A DNA stretch of 34,706 nucleotides from Ignavibacteriales bacterium. GTDB lineage: Bacteria > Bacteroidota > Ignavibacteria > T3Sed10-11. Location: the NCBI GenBank assembly GCA_003568415.1, contig PWXV01000153.1:1-34706 (forward strand), in the 5' to 3' direction. Below, in pieces: positions 1-8,288 of the stretch (position 1 is its first letter; every line of letters starts with the position of its first letter). Under the pieces are notes generated by a model. It saw nothing but the letters and a program-made list of their open reading frames with translations, did no database searches and was not told where the DNA came from. The translations under genes were made by a program, and so were the position numbers.

Positions 1-39
1 CATCACTCTTCTTCTGTTCATTGACGTATTCTTACAAAA

Positions 40-70
40 CCGCCCTGCCAAAATAGTATCGACAGGGCGG
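40..70 (-). terminator. Hairpin terminator candidate after the Arg-rich lipoprotein gene
   Basis: A perfect 8-bp inverted repeat (CCGCCCTG at 40-47, CAGGGCGG at 63-70) with a 15-base loop lies about 50 bases past the stop of the minus-strand gene ending at 118. Read on the minus strand it is followed by GTTTTGTAAG, a short T-rich run. The stem is GC-rich but the loop is long and the T tract imperfect, so an intrinsic terminator is likely rather than certain. Confidence 0.55.
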
Positions 71-117
71 GAGGTGTTTATTGAAGCGAAATCGATTTAC
101 TTAATAATTTATTTTAT

Positions 118-1515
118 TTATCGCCGCCGGCCACTACCTCTGCTCGATCCGGAATCTCTGCTGCTGCTGCCTCTGCTGCCCGACCGTACCGAACTATCGC
201 TTCCCCTTGACCGTGTCGACGGTGTACTGACACTTCTCTGTCGCGGTGGACTCGAACTCTGTACGCGCGAACCACTATCGCGACGCGGCGGAGGAGTACT
301 TCTTACATTCTGATTACGGTCCCGGCTCGGAGTACTCTGTACCCGTGTACGGTCCTGCTGTGTGCCTTGCGACCGTACCCGCGGTGGAGGCGTCGATTGT
401 GTTCGTGTTTCTGTATTCTGTGTTCGCACGCGTGGTGCCGGTGCTTGCTGCTGTGATCTGTTATCATCACGTGACCGAACTCTTGGCTGTGCAGACTGGG
501 TTCTGGTCTGTGAGCCACTTGATCGTACCTGTGATGCAGGTGCTTGTGCGTCATCACGCTCACGCGGTCTTACCGAGCGTGTTTCAGTTCCTGAGTCGTC
601 ACGGGATCGTTCACGTGTTGTTGTTCCCCGTGTTTGACTGCTGCTTCGATCATCCCGTGATCTGGTTGCTTCCTGACCACTATCCCGGCTTCTGCCGGCA
701 TCCCGTGTTGTTCCCTCACGAGACCTGTCCGGAGTTCTCGTTCGTGTCGGCTGTCTTACTGAACCGTCACGGCCCCGTTGAGGATCCCTGCTACGTACTC
801 TTGTATCTGTACCGCGTGTTTCAGTGCCTCGTGTCCTGTCGGTACCTCTGACGTTTGTAGTCCGGCCTCCTTCGGTGTCACGTCTTCCTGTTACACCGGT
901 TCCGCTGTCAACAGCCCTTCCTGCAGCAGGTAACCGTACATTCGCGCCTCGCGTATCACGTGTATCGCGTACATAGCCGCGCGTGGTACCAAAGGTTCGA
1001 GGAGTTCTCTCTCTGAACGTGTATACCGGATAATGCCGTGTATAGCTCCACGGACCCCAGGGATACATATAGTGACTACCATACCATCGGGAGTGACTGT
1101 AATATTGATATCTCCAGGACGGCCAGCCGAAATATACATTAAATGAATATCGTGGATAGTACCATGGATCCCATACATAATATCGGTCATACCAGAATGG
1201 ATCATAGTATGAATATCTTACAAAAAACGGATCATGGTAGACACCCCAGCCAAATGAATAATGTGTGGGGTAATAATACCGGAAGAACATTCTGTGACGC
1301 GGTGACCGGTATGAGTAGTCGTCATAGTAATAGTCGTCGGAGTAATAACGATACGTGGTGCCGGTATCGTCGTAATACTCCTCAACATAGACCTCTTCTT
1401 TTGCTACCGGTCTCGATTCCTTCACGGTTCCGACTTGTGTATAGCAGCCGGAAATGAAAAAGATGATGGCTAAACCCGGTATCAGGGTCATATATGTTAA
1501 TTTATTTCGCTTCAT
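118..1515 (-). CDS. Putative lipoprotein with an aromatic-rich domain and a long Arg/Ser/Thr-rich disordered tail
   Basis: Function not recognised. The N terminus is a lipoprotein signal: basic start, hydrophobic stretch, then a lipobox I-S-G-C with the lipidated Cys at residue 24. Residues about 41-170 are extraordinarily rich in Tyr, Trp and Phe (about 40%), in short units such as YYDD, DPFWYD and DPWYY. From about residue 170 to the end (465) the protein is low-complexity Arg/Ser/Thr/Gln/Pro/Asp with recurring R-x-R-S-R-D, T-R-T-Q-S and P-P-P-R-V-R motifs and a very basic end. It should be anchored in the envelope, with an unstructured, strongly cationic tail that could bind polyanions such as LPS, extracellular DNA or polysaccharide; that role is inference. 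The start is ATG with GAGGTG a few bases upstream. It is the last gene of the minus block, with a -10-like box about 65 bases upstream suggesting separate transcription. Confidence 0.8.
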   Translation of the reverse strand: MKRNKLTYMTLIPGLAIIFFISGCYTQVGTVKESRPVAKEEVYVEEYYDDTGTTYRYYSDDYYYDDYSYRSPRHRMFFRYYYPTHYSFGWGVYHDPFFVRYSYYDPFWYDRYYVWDPWYYPRYSFNVYFGWPSWRYQYYSHSRWYGSHYMYPWGPWSYTRHYPVYTFRERTPRTFGTTRGYVRDTRDTRGANVRLPAAGRAVDSGTGVTGRRDTEGGRTTNVRGTDRTRGTETRGTDTRVRSRDPQRGRDGSVRQPTRTRTPDRSREGTTRDAGRSRDSGQEATRSRDDRSSSQTRGTTTRERSRDDSGTETRSVRPRERDDAQAPASQVRSSGSQTRTQSAQPRVRSRDDNRSQQQAPAPRVRTQNTETRTQSTPPPRVRSQGTQQDRTRVQSTPSRDRNQNVRSTPPPRRDSGSRVQSSSPPRQRSVSTPSTRSRGSDSSVRSGSRGSSSRDSGSSRGSGRRR

Positions 1516-1578
1516 AGCACACCTCGCTGGTTATGTGTATCAAAAACCTCACTTTATAATAGCTGCAAATCTGATGCC

Positions 1579-1584
1579 ATTATA
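1579..1584 (-). promoter_or_regulatory. Candidate -10 box for the Arg-rich lipoprotein gene
   Basis: The minus strand carries an exact TATAAT about 65 bases before the ATG at 1515, inside the 174-base gap to the upstream gene. No good -35 box is visible at 16-18 bases (best is a weak TTCAGA-like hexamer), so this rests on the -10 match and the position alone. Confidence 0.35.
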
Positions 1585-1689
1585 AGTTTGAATATCCGAT
1601 TCTCTGAAATCCTTTGTTTCCAATAATTTATAACAATTCCTGATTTTTATTAGTTCGGCTGACTGTCTATTTTTTAGTACACATTCGTA

Positions 1690-2475
1690 TCAGAAAAAGT
1701 TCACATATTCTATAAATACTGTTCGATTACCAATAGATATCCGGTCCTGCTGGTTTTTAAAGAGATCTTTCAAATCAAAGCCGAGCGTAAATCCACGGCC
1801 AAATGACCAGCGCATTCCCGTGTTCATATATCCTCGTCCGCGCCCAACCGCGTCTGCCCGTGAGTCGTTTAAGCCGAAATTATATTCGAGCAGCAGTGAC
1901 ATATCGTTCCCGAGCGATTTTTCCAAACCGGTGTATAAATTTAAAGCGTTTGAGCCGTCCGAATCCTCAAGCGAGTAATTGATGCCTCCGTGTACGCTCA
2001 GATACCCGAGGAAATGATAGTTCTTGCTCGCGGCTACAAAGAATCCCGGCGATTTAATAGTAAATCTATCCAGTTCATCAATATACGATTCTTTTCCCTG
2101 AGAGTCGAATCCGACCAAAATTGCCGGCCCTACCAGTGTCTCATCGATTATCCGGAGACGAATATTTATGCCGGGCAGGGGATTGGGATCAATTTTATTG
2201 GAGCCGATAACGTGGTTTGCACCGTATGATATGCCAAAACTCAGACTGTGCATTATTCCGACATTCATTCTCATCATCATCCCGCCCTGCTGGAAGAAAT
2301 CCATTTCAACAGAGTAACTGCCACGTTGGAGCAAACCTGCAGTTGGCATATCGATAATATAGCGGGGTTCAATATTTCCACTTGCACCGGCCGAGCCCTG
2401 GGCTCGTAAATTCGACTCCGGGAATATAAAGATCGTTACAAATAATAAGACGAGGGATACATGTAATAGTTTCAC
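1690..2475 (-). CDS. Putative outer-membrane beta-barrel protein
   Basis: No specific family recognised. The 261-residue product starts with a cleavable signal peptide (about residues 1-25, ending near L-R-A-Q-G). The mature part is built of alternating polar/hydrophobic strands with many Gly and aromatic residues: pairs of the kind SFGISYG, FFVAASKNYHF and LLLEYNFGL, and a closing strand ending in Phe-Phe. A C-terminal Phe preceded by alternating hydrophobics is the classic outer-membrane insertion signature. Residues about 50-65 hold a Met-rich patch. AGGAGATC precedes the ATG. It lies 23 bases after cysS on the same strand, so co-transcription is possible. A structural or transport role in the outer membrane is inference; it resembles the many uncharacterised 8-12-strand barrel proteins of FCB-group bacteria. 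Confidence 0.7.
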   Translation of the reverse strand: MKLLHVSLVLLFVTIFIFPESNLRAQGSAGASGNIEPRYIIDMPTAGLLQRGSYSVEMDFFQQGGMMMRMNVGIMHSLSFGISYGANHVIGSNKIDPNPLPGINIRLRIIDETLVGPAILVGFDSQGKESYIDELDRFTIKSPGFFVAASKNYHFLGYLSVHGGINYSLEDSDGSNALNLYTGLEKSLGNDMSLLLEYNFGLNDSRADAVGRGRGYMNTGMRWSFGRGFTLGFDLKDLFKNQQDRISIGNRTVFIEYVNFF

Positions 2476-2498
2476 AGCTGGATCTCCTGATTATTTTG

Positions 2499-3950
2499 TT
2501 ATGTAATTCTTTTCCAGTTGGTTCCTTCTCGTGTATCTTCAAGCAGTATGCCGAGCTCTTTCAACCGGTCGCGTATAAGATCTGAAAGCGCAAATTGTTT
2601 TTGCTTTCGCGCTTCCTGGCGTACATCTATCAGCAACTGAATAAGATCCGCATCGATGGTGCCGTTTGCCGACGATGTTGTTTCTAACGACTCGGGAATA
2701 ATACCCAGTACCGTGTCGCCAAACTCCCGGTACAGCTCATCAACCTCCTTCAATGATGCAGCGCTGTATTGTTTGCCGTCATTCAGGTAGTGGTTCATTT
2801 CACGGGACAGATCGAACAGATATGCGATAGTTTGCGGTGCATTGAAATCATCATTCATCGCCTCTATCATTTTTTCTTTATATCCTGTAATGTCTATCGG
2901 TACAGTTTCACCATCCTGGTTAAGATCTATGCGCTGACGCAGGATCATAACGGTATTGACGAGACGATCGTATCCTTTTTTTGCACCGGATAGTGCTTCG
3001 TTGCTGAAATCAAGCGGGCTCCGGTAATGACTTTGTAATATAAAGAAACGGATTACCAGCGGGTGATACTGTTCAAAGGCATCTTTCAGGGTTACGAAGT
3101 TCCCGAGCGATTTACCCATCTTTTGGCCGTTCACCGTAACCATATTGTTATGCATCCAGTATTTAGCGAATGATTTTCCGGTTGCAGCTTCGCTCTGTGC
3201 AATTTCACATTCGTGGTGGGGGAATTGGTTCTCGATCCCGCCCCCGTGAATATCGAAATGCTCGCCGAGATATTTCATTGACATTGCCGAGCATTCAATA
3301 TGCCATCCGGGATATCCCACACTCCAGGGACTCGGCCATTTCATAATGTGACCCGGTTCTGCTTTTTTCCAGAGTGCGAAATCCGCGGGATGACGTTTTT
3401 CGCTCTTCGACTCAACTCGCGCACCGGCAATCATTTCATCAATTGATCTACCGGAAAGTTTACCATACTCTTTGAATTTTTCGATGCTGAAATATACCGA
3501 TCCGTTGGCTTCATATGCATAGCCGCTCTCGATAAGTATTTTTATAATTTCAATTTGCTCGATAATATGACCGGTAGCGCGCGGTGATATATCCGGACGG
3601 AGAATATTAAGCCGGTCCATATCTTCAAAATAACTGCGTGTGTAATGTTCGACAACTGCCATTGGCTGGAGTTTTCGTTTCCGGGCTTCCGCTTCGATTT
3701 TATCCTCGCCTTCGTCGGCATCGTCGGTAAGGTGACCGACATCAGTAATGTTCTGTATATATAACACTGAATAACCGAGATACCGTAAATGTCGCACAAC
3801 TATATCAAAGGAGACATAGCTTTTTGCATGCCCGATATGTGAATCACCATAGACAGTTGGTCCACAGACGTAGATACCGACCTGGTTTTCATCAACCGGT
3901 ATAAACGTTTCTTTGTTTCGCGATAGGGTATTGTATATTCTAAGTGACAT
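2499..3950 (-). CDS. cysS: Cysteine--tRNA ligase
   Basis: Charges tRNA-Cys with cysteine in the cytosol using ATP (class Ia synthetase). The HIGH motif is H38-I-G-H41, preceded by the family's Y-x-C-G-P-T-V-Y block. The KMSKS loop reads K277-M-G-K-S281. The four zinc ligands expected of CysRS are in place: C29, C220 (in W-H-I-E-C-S), H245 and E249 (in H-H-E-C-E). At 483 residues it is slightly longer than the E. coli enzyme. The C-terminal DALR-like helical domain is present and the protein ends in a basic anticodon-binding tail (W-K-R-I-T). The ATG start gives the normal N terminus M-S-L-R-I-Y-N-T. It follows recN on the same strand across a 48-base gap that holds a heptamer repeat. Confidence 0.97.
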   Translation of the reverse strand: MSLRIYNTLSRNKETFIPVDENQVGIYVCGPTVYGDSHIGHAKSYVSFDIVVRHLRYLGYSVLYIQNITDVGHLTDDADEGEDKIEAEARKRKLQPMAVVEHYTRSYFEDMDRLNILRPDISPRATGHIIEQIEIIKILIESGYAYEANGSVYFSIEKFKEYGKLSGRSIDEMIAGARVESKSEKRHPADFALWKKAEPGHIMKWPSPWSVGYPGWHIECSAMSMKYLGEHFDIHGGGIENQFPHHECEIAQSEAATGKSFAKYWMHNNMVTVNGQKMGKSLGNFVTLKDAFEQYHPLVIRFFILQSHYRSPLDFSNEALSGAKKGYDRLVNTVMILRQRIDLNQDGETVPIDITGYKEKMIEAMNDDFNAPQTIAYLFDLSREMNHYLNDGKQYSAASLKEVDELYREFGDTVLGIIPESLETTSSANGTIDADLIQLLIDVRQEARKQKQFALSDLIRDRLKELGILLEDTREGTNWKRIT

Positions 3951-3964
3951 AGTCTAAAGGTTTA

Positions 3965-3992
3965 GTTATCAGTTTCCAGTTTTTAGTTGATC
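3965..3992. repeat. Degenerate heptanucleotide tandem repeat (4 units)
   Basis: Four consecutive 7-base units, GTTATCA, GTTTCCA, GTTTTTA and GTTGATC, fill most of the gap between recN and cysS. The shared GTTnnnA pattern resembles the short heptameric repeats (GTTATCA / GTTTTCA type) known from intergenic spacers in cyanobacteria and other bacteria. The copy number is small and the units have drifted. Confidence 0.55.
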
Positions 3993-3998
3993 CATTCC

Positions 3999-5717
3999 TC
4001 ATGATGTTCGCATCAATTCTTTTGCACCGGCAATTCCTGCCTCGGTGATCTCTTCACCGCTGAGCAGACGGGCGACCTCGTGAACGCGTTCTTCCGTTGT
4101 TAATTTGCGGACACGTGTGGCAGTTTGTTTCCCGTCCTCGATTTTTTCTACAACATAATGACTATCAGCCAGCCCTGCAATTTGCGGCAGGTGCGTGATT
4201 GCAATTATCTGATGATAGCCGGAAAGATTTTTTAAGCTTTTACCCACTGCCTGTGCAATTCTGCCGCTGACACCGACGTCGATTTCGTCGAATATTAATA
4301 ACGGCAACCGCTCGCTTTTAGCAAGCACCGATTTCATCGCAAGCATAATGCGGGATATTTCACCGCCGGATGCTACTTTTGCCAGAGGTTTCGGCGGTTC
4401 GCCGATATTAGTTGAAATATAAAATTCGATTTTATCTATACCATTGTTGTATGCCGGATAAAACTCTTTACCGAGTTTAACGAATGCTTTTTCGTCGTTT
4501 AATTCACCCGAGGTATCCGGCCGGGTCGTAATTTGTACTTCGAAGTCTGCATTTGGAATTCCAAGCGTCGATAATTCTTTGCCGATCATTTTTGATATTT
4601 TCTTTGCCGTATCTCTTCGTTTGGAAGAGAGACGCTCGGCAATAGAAGAGAGTTCCGCTCTGGCTTTTTCGATATCCTTTTTCAATGCATCGATTGAATC
4701 CTGAAAATTCTCTGCAAGGTCTAATTCTCTGCCGATAGTTTTTCTGTGTTCTATAATGCTTTCTATAGTACCGCCGTATTTTTTCTTTAACAAAGAAAGT
4801 TGTCCGAGCCGGTCGCGAAGTTGTTCAAGTCGCTCCGGATCGAATTCTATTCTTGAGTTGTATCCTTGCAGAAATTTTGCTATCTCGTTTACGATCGCTT
4901 CGGCCGATGAGGTTTCATTTTTAAACTCTTCGAATGCCGGATCGATATCTGCAAGTGAATCAAGCCTGTTGCGTGTGATGACAAGCATTTCATACACCGA
5001 GCGTTCACTTTCATACAGCAGTTCATAAAGCTGTTGTGTTTGTTCAAAGAGTGTCTCGGCATTTTCAAGAATATTCAAATCCGTTTCAAGAGAGGTCTCT
5101 TCATCTGGCTGCGGGTCTATTTTATCAATCTCGTTGATTTGAAATGCATAGAGGTCTTTTTTCTCTTTCAGTGACTGTTCCCGCTCGCGGAGCGTGTGCA
5201 ATTCATTAAAAAGGCGCTGCAACTCTTTGTAGTTTTTCTTATATTCGGCTACAATGCCAGTTAATCCGCCGAAGTCATCAAGCAGTTTCGCATGCATATT
5301 TACACGCAGCAGTGATTGGTGCTCGTGTTGTCCATGCAAATCGACGAGTAATTCACCAAGTGCTTTCATTACTTTTACATTTGCCGGAGTATCATTAATG
5401 AAACCGCGGCTCTGTCCGCTTGCTGTCACCTCGCGTCGTACAATCAATGGTTCCATCCAGTCAATTTGATTTTCTTTGAGCAGGGAAGTGAGCGTTTCGT
5501 TTTTATCTATGCCGAATAGAGCTTCGACTACTGTCTTTCCAGTATTCTGACGAACAGTATCACTGCTTGCCCGTTCGCCGAGGAGTAAACCAATTGCACC
5601 GATGAGGATAGATTTGCCTGCACCGGTTTCGCCGGTGAGAATATTTAATCCCCGTTCAAAGTCGATATCAATATTCTCGATAAGCGCATAGTTTTTTATG
5701 TGCAGGGGTTTCAGCAT
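3999..5717 (-). CDS. recN: DNA repair protein RecN (SMC-like ATPase)
   Basis: RecN is an SMC-family ATPase that acts early in double-strand-break repair, holding DNA ends and sister chromosomes for RecA recombination. The Walker A motif is G29-E-T-G-A-G-K-S36. A long central coiled coil occupies roughly residues 150-400. The ABC signature S-G-G-E-I-S-R lies at about 450-456, followed by Walker B with D477-E478 in L-L-I-F-D-E-I-D and the conserved I-T-H-L-P-Q-I-A switch. Length (572) matches the family. The start keeps the canonical M-L-x-x-L-x-I-x-N-Y/F-A-L-I; no convincing Shine-Dalgarno precedes it, and a folded inverted-repeat element sits just upstream (5736-5815). LexA-type control is common for recN elsewhere, but no LexA-box-like site was recognised here. 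Confidence 0.96.
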   Translation of the reverse strand: MLKPLHIKNYALIENIDIDFERGLNILTGETGAGKSILIGAIGLLLGERASSDTVRQNTGKTVVEALFGIDKNETLTSLLKENQIDWMEPLIVRREVTASGQSRGFINDTPANVKVMKALGELLVDLHGQHEHQSLLRVNMHAKLLDDFGGLTGIVAEYKKNYKELQRLFNELHTLREREQSLKEKKDLYAFQINEIDKIDPQPDEETSLETDLNILENAETLFEQTQQLYELLYESERSVYEMLVITRNRLDSLADIDPAFEEFKNETSSAEAIVNEIAKFLQGYNSRIEFDPERLEQLRDRLGQLSLLKKKYGGTIESIIEHRKTIGRELDLAENFQDSIDALKKDIEKARAELSSIAERLSSKRRDTAKKISKMIGKELSTLGIPNADFEVQITTRPDTSGELNDEKAFVKLGKEFYPAYNNGIDKIEFYISTNIGEPPKPLAKVASGGEISRIMLAMKSVLAKSERLPLLIFDEIDVGVSGRIAQAVGKSLKNLSGYHQIIAITHLPQIAGLADSHYVVEKIEDGKQTATRVRKLTTEERVHEVARLLSGEEITEAGIAGAKELMRTS

Positions 5718-5735
5718 CGCTTAAAGTAAAGGTTT

Positions 5736-5815
5736 AAATCCCGATAGCTTAATTATGTAAATGTAAGCTAATTTTCTGTGAAATTCAAAATGTGGGGATA
5801 TATATTTCGGGATTT
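5736..5815 (-). promoter_or_regulatory. Nested inverted repeats: possible structured leader of recN
   Basis: Three helices nest in the 126-base gap upstream of recN. An outer perfect 9-bp pair (AAATCCCGA 5736-5744 with TCGGGATTT 5807-5815) encloses a perfect 7-bp pair (TAGCTTA 5745-5751 with TAAGCTA 5764-5770) and a 5-bp pair (ATTTT 5771-5775 with AAAAT 5787-5791). Helices 1/2 and 2/3 abut without intervening bases, giving a three-way-junction shape with a 15-base joining strand. No T tract follows on the minus strand, so it is unlikely to be a simple terminator. A regulatory RNA fold is inference. Confidence 0.35.
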
Positions 5816-5843
5816 TGGTGTGTAAAAATAGCAGGCAAATAAA

Positions 5844-6677
5844 TCAATTCATGCGGGATTGATCAGCGGAAGCTGCCTGTGAGAAAATGATTTCCGGAAT
5901 TTCGCCGAGCATACCGTGGAAAAAACAGTGCCTGAAAATTTCTTTAATTCCATCGATATCAAGTTCATCAAGTGTGAAGCGGAGTTCTTCGCTAAAATGC
6001 ATGTTCAGGCGTTCTGAATCGATTCCGCGGGATTCAGACAGGTCCTGGATAATTCCCTCTCTGTGTTCTTGATAGTATGCATGTGATTGAAGCAGAAGTG
6101 CTGCGGTGGTTGGTGAGATGGTATCTCGTTTTACGGCAAATACTGCATGGACAAGGGGAAGTTCAGCGACATCGTTCCACTCCTCGGATATATCGAAAAC
6201 ACCTTCCTGAATTGTTTTTACCGGCAATGCATCGTCACCGACAAGTAATACAGCGTCGGTTTTTTCGGGAATAATGCCGGGCTGCACACCTTGTGTTATA
6301 AATTGCGGTTTTTCTCCGGTCTTCTCGATAAAGACAATCTGCGATACAATCATTTCGGTGGGAAAGCGAAGATCGGATGCAATGGTGGAGATAGTTATGA
6401 GATCTTTCTTAAAAAGGAGTTTTGCAGCTCCCGTTACCCCGTACGATGCAATACCGAGACCGGGAATAATCTCCCACTCTAAAGAATGTTTGGCATAATC
6501 GATTGGTGAAACCAGCGCGGCATCAACCTCACCGGCGGCTAATTGTTGGGCGTTTTCCGCCAGCGAGGAATGTCGCAACGTAAAAGGATGAGCGATACTA
6601 TTTTTTTCAAGCGCGTACGTTAATGGTTGTGCAAAGATATCGTTGATAAGTCCGATTGCTACCGATTGTGATGCCAT
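5844..6677 (-). CDS. MqnA/MqnD-like protein (futalosine menaquinone pathway family)
   Basis: A cytosolic periplasmic-binding-protein-fold enzyme of the family that includes MqnA (chorismate dehydratase) and MqnD, early enzymes of futalosine-route menaquinone synthesis. Visible family features are G-E-V-D-A-A-L-V-S-P-I-D-Y at about residue 50, an I-A-S-Y-G-V-T-G-A strand, D-A-V-L-L-V-G-D-D-A-L near 145, and E-E-W-N-D-V-A-E-L-P-L-V-H-A-V-F-A-V near 165. Length (277) is normal and there is no signal peptide. The usual MqnA N-terminal S-Y-L-N-T-x-P-L block is replaced by G-L-I-N-D-I-F-A-Q-P-L, so it may be a divergent paralogue with another substrate. Its ATG overlaps the rplS stop by one base (TAATG), implying translational coupling. 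No other menaquinone gene lies in the window. Confidence 0.65.
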   Translation of the reverse strand: MASQSVAIGLINDIFAQPLTYALEKNSIAHPFTLRHSSLAENAQQLAAGEVDAALVSPIDYAKHSLEWEIIPGLGIASYGVTGAAKLLFKKDLITISTIASDLRFPTEMIVSQIVFIEKTGEKPQFITQGVQPGIIPEKTDAVLLVGDDALPVKTIQEGVFDISEEWNDVAELPLVHAVFAVKRDTISPTTAALLLQSHAYYQEHREGIIQDLSESRGIDSERLNMHFSEELRFTLDELDIDGIKEIFRHCFFHGMLGEIPEIIFSQAASADQSRMN

Positions 6678-7015
6678 TAGCTCGTTTTCTGTCTGACCCC
6701 TTTACCGGTAAGATGACGGAGGTAATATAATTTTGCCTTCCGAACATTGCCGTCCCGGATCTTATCTATTTTTGCAATACGCGGTGAATGAACGGGGAAT
6801 ATGCGTTCAACACCCACACCTTCGGATATCTTTCGTACGGTAAACGTTTCGTTTAAACCGCTACCTTTGCGACTGATAACAATACCCTGAAATTGCTGAA
6901 TGCGTTCTTTTTCACCCTCAATTACGCGGATATGTACATTTACCGTATCACCCGGTTTAAATTCGGTCAGTTCGGGTTTTATCTGCGTTGTCTCTACAAG
7001 ACGAACTTTATCCAT
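6677..7015 (-). CDS. rplS: 50S ribosomal protein L19
   Basis: L19 sits at the 30S-50S interface of the large subunit. The 112-residue product has the family's [16 protein letters not shown] block (about residues 19-35) and [10 protein letters not shown]-x-G. It continues with F-T-V-R-K-I-S[14 protein letters not shown], I-D-K-I-R-x-G-x-V-R-x-A-K-L-Y-Y-L-R, and a basic C terminus. Position downstream of trmD is the widely conserved rpsP-rimM-trmD-rplS order. A Shine-Dalgarno-like AGGAGAAAG precedes the ATG. The stop overlaps the next gene's ATG by one base. Confidence 0.97.
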   Translation of the reverse strand: MDKVRLVETTQIKPELTEFKPGDTVNVHIRVIEGEKERIQQFQGIVISRKGSGLNETFTVRKISEGVGVERIFPVHSPRIAKIDKIRDGNVRKAKLYYLRHLTGKGVRQKTS

Positions 7016-7090
7016 TGTTACTTTCTCCTGTCAAGAATTAGTTGCTTTTACTTACTAATAAATTTCTCAAATTATATACTCTGCATTGCT

Positions 7091-7768
7091 TCAATCATCC
7101 AGCAGATCCGGTCTTTTTTCTTTCGTCCGTTTTATTCGTTGTTCCTGCCGCCATTCCTCAATTGCTTTATGATTGCCGGTGAGCAATACATCGGGAACTT
7201 TCATACCACGATATTCAGGCGGTCGGGTATAAACGGGTGCACCCAGCAAATTATCCTGAAATGTATCGCTCATTGCCGAGGTGCTATCGTGTAAAGCACC
7301 CGGCAGTAACCGGACTACCGCGTCCACAACAACAGCTGCTGCAAGCTCACCGCCGGTTAAAACATAATCACCGATCGAAATTTCTTTGGTTACCAGTGCT
7401 TCACGAACTCGTTCATCGACACCCTTATAATGCCCGCATATAAGAATAATGTTTTGTTTGAGCGATAATTCTGTCGCCATCGACTGTGTAAACCGTTCAC
7501 CGTCTGGCGTCATATAAATTATTTCGTCATATTTCCGGGCTTGTTGCAGGGCATCGATGCATTCAAATAACGGCTCGGGCTTTAAAACCATCCCCGCACC
7601 GCCGCCATACTGCGTATCGTCGATAGTCTGATGGCGGTCGTGAGTATACTCTCTTAAATTATGAATCTCAATAATGACGCTGCCGCTTTCCTGTGCGCGC
7701 TTGATAATACTCTCATTGAGCGGACTTGTTAAAATATCCGGTAAACCGGTAACAATATCGATACGCAT
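7091..7768 (-). CDS. trmD: tRNA (guanine37-N1)-methyltransferase
   Basis: SPOUT-class enzyme that uses SAM to methylate G37 next to the anticodon, preventing +1 frameshifting. The 225-residue sequence shows the trefoil-knot motifs Y54-G-G-G-A-G-M60, [11 protein letters not shown] (110-120) and [12 protein letters not shown] (131-142). The family's [16 protein letters not shown] segment lies in the C-terminal part. Catalytic Asp and Arg positions of the family appear intact. It begins four bases after the rimM stop and is followed by rplS, the standard cluster order. Confidence 0.97.
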   Translation of the reverse strand: MRIDIVTGLPDILTSPLNESIIKRAQESGSVIIEIHNLREYTHDRHQTIDDTQYGGGAGMVLKPEPLFECIDALQQARKYDEIIYMTPDGERFTQSMATELSLKQNIILICGHYKGVDERVREALVTKEISIGDYVLTGGELAAAVVVDAVVRLLPGALHDSTSAMSDTFQDNLLGAPVYTRPPEYRGMKVPDVLLTGNHKAIEEWRQEQRIKRTKEKRPDLLDD

Positions 7769-7772
7769 GCAT

Positions 7773-8282
7773 TTACTCGAGCAAACCTTCTATCGGTTTG
7801 ATGCGGATGATTTTATCTTCGTTATCAATTGACTCTATAAATTCATCGACCGCCGGTATCATTACTTCCTTATTGTTATGATGCACAATATAAATGTTCT
7901 GTGCCGGAAGTGTAAGGACATCTTTGACTATGCCAATAAATTCTTCATCAATGGAATATACGTGCATGCCGATTATGTCATGAATAAAATATATCCCCTC
8001 CGGCAGTTCGACCCGGTCTTTCTCATCGATGAACAGTACATAGTCGACGATGTTCTCGGCATCACTGCGCGAGTCGATGGATTCGAATTTAATAACGGGA
8101 CGCCCCTTGTGAATCCGGACCGACTCAATTGATAGTATTGTACTTGTTTCTTCGGATCTTCCTGCATACACTGCATCAAGCTCGAAGTACCGGTTTATAT
8201 CATAGGTGTCGGGATTTATAATAACTTCGCCTTTGAGCCCGACGGGTCGAGCGATTGATCCGATTATGTATTTTGACATCAT
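7773..8282 (-). CDS. rimM: Ribosome maturation factor RimM
   Basis: RimM helps assemble the 30S head and binds S19 during 16S processing. The 169-residue protein has the N-terminal RimM beta-barrel (I-G-S-I-x-R-P-x-G-L-K-G-E-V at about residues 7-20) and a C-terminal PRC-barrel beginning around residue 98 (Y-F-I-H-D-I-I-G-M-x-V), ending with [11 protein letters not shown]. Two adjacent ATGs (8282 and 8279) are possible; the first is taken. No strong Shine-Dalgarno is seen. It starts six bases after khpA ends, so reinitiation from the upstream gene is plausible. Both neighbours (khpA and trmD) support the call. Confidence 0.95.
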   Translation of the reverse strand: MMSKYIIGSIARPVGLKGEVIINPDTYDINRYFELDAVYAGRSEETSTILSIESVRIHKGRPVIKFESIDSRSDAENIVDYVLFIDEKDRVELPEGIYFIHDIIGMHVYSIDEEFIGIVKDVLTLPAQNIYIVHHNNKEVMIPAVDEFIESIDNEDKIIRIKPIEGLLE

Positions 8283-8288
8283 CCGGGG

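Noticed and set aside
1-21. Possible minus-strand gene start at the window edge (an ATG at 21 reading M-N-R-R-R-V-M)
   Set aside because: Only seven codons are visible and the ribosome-binding site is poor, so it cannot be supported.
246-851. Long plus-strand ORF opposite the Arg-rich lipoprotein
   Set aside because: It mirrors the low-complexity codons of the minus-strand gene, has no ribosome-binding site and no recognisable domain; the opposite strand has a lipobox signal and a Shine-Dalgarno.
118-900. Repetitive DNA as a CRISPR-like or satellite array
   Set aside because: The repetition is at the protein level (Arg/Ser/Thr codons) with irregular units; there are no constant repeats with unique spacers.
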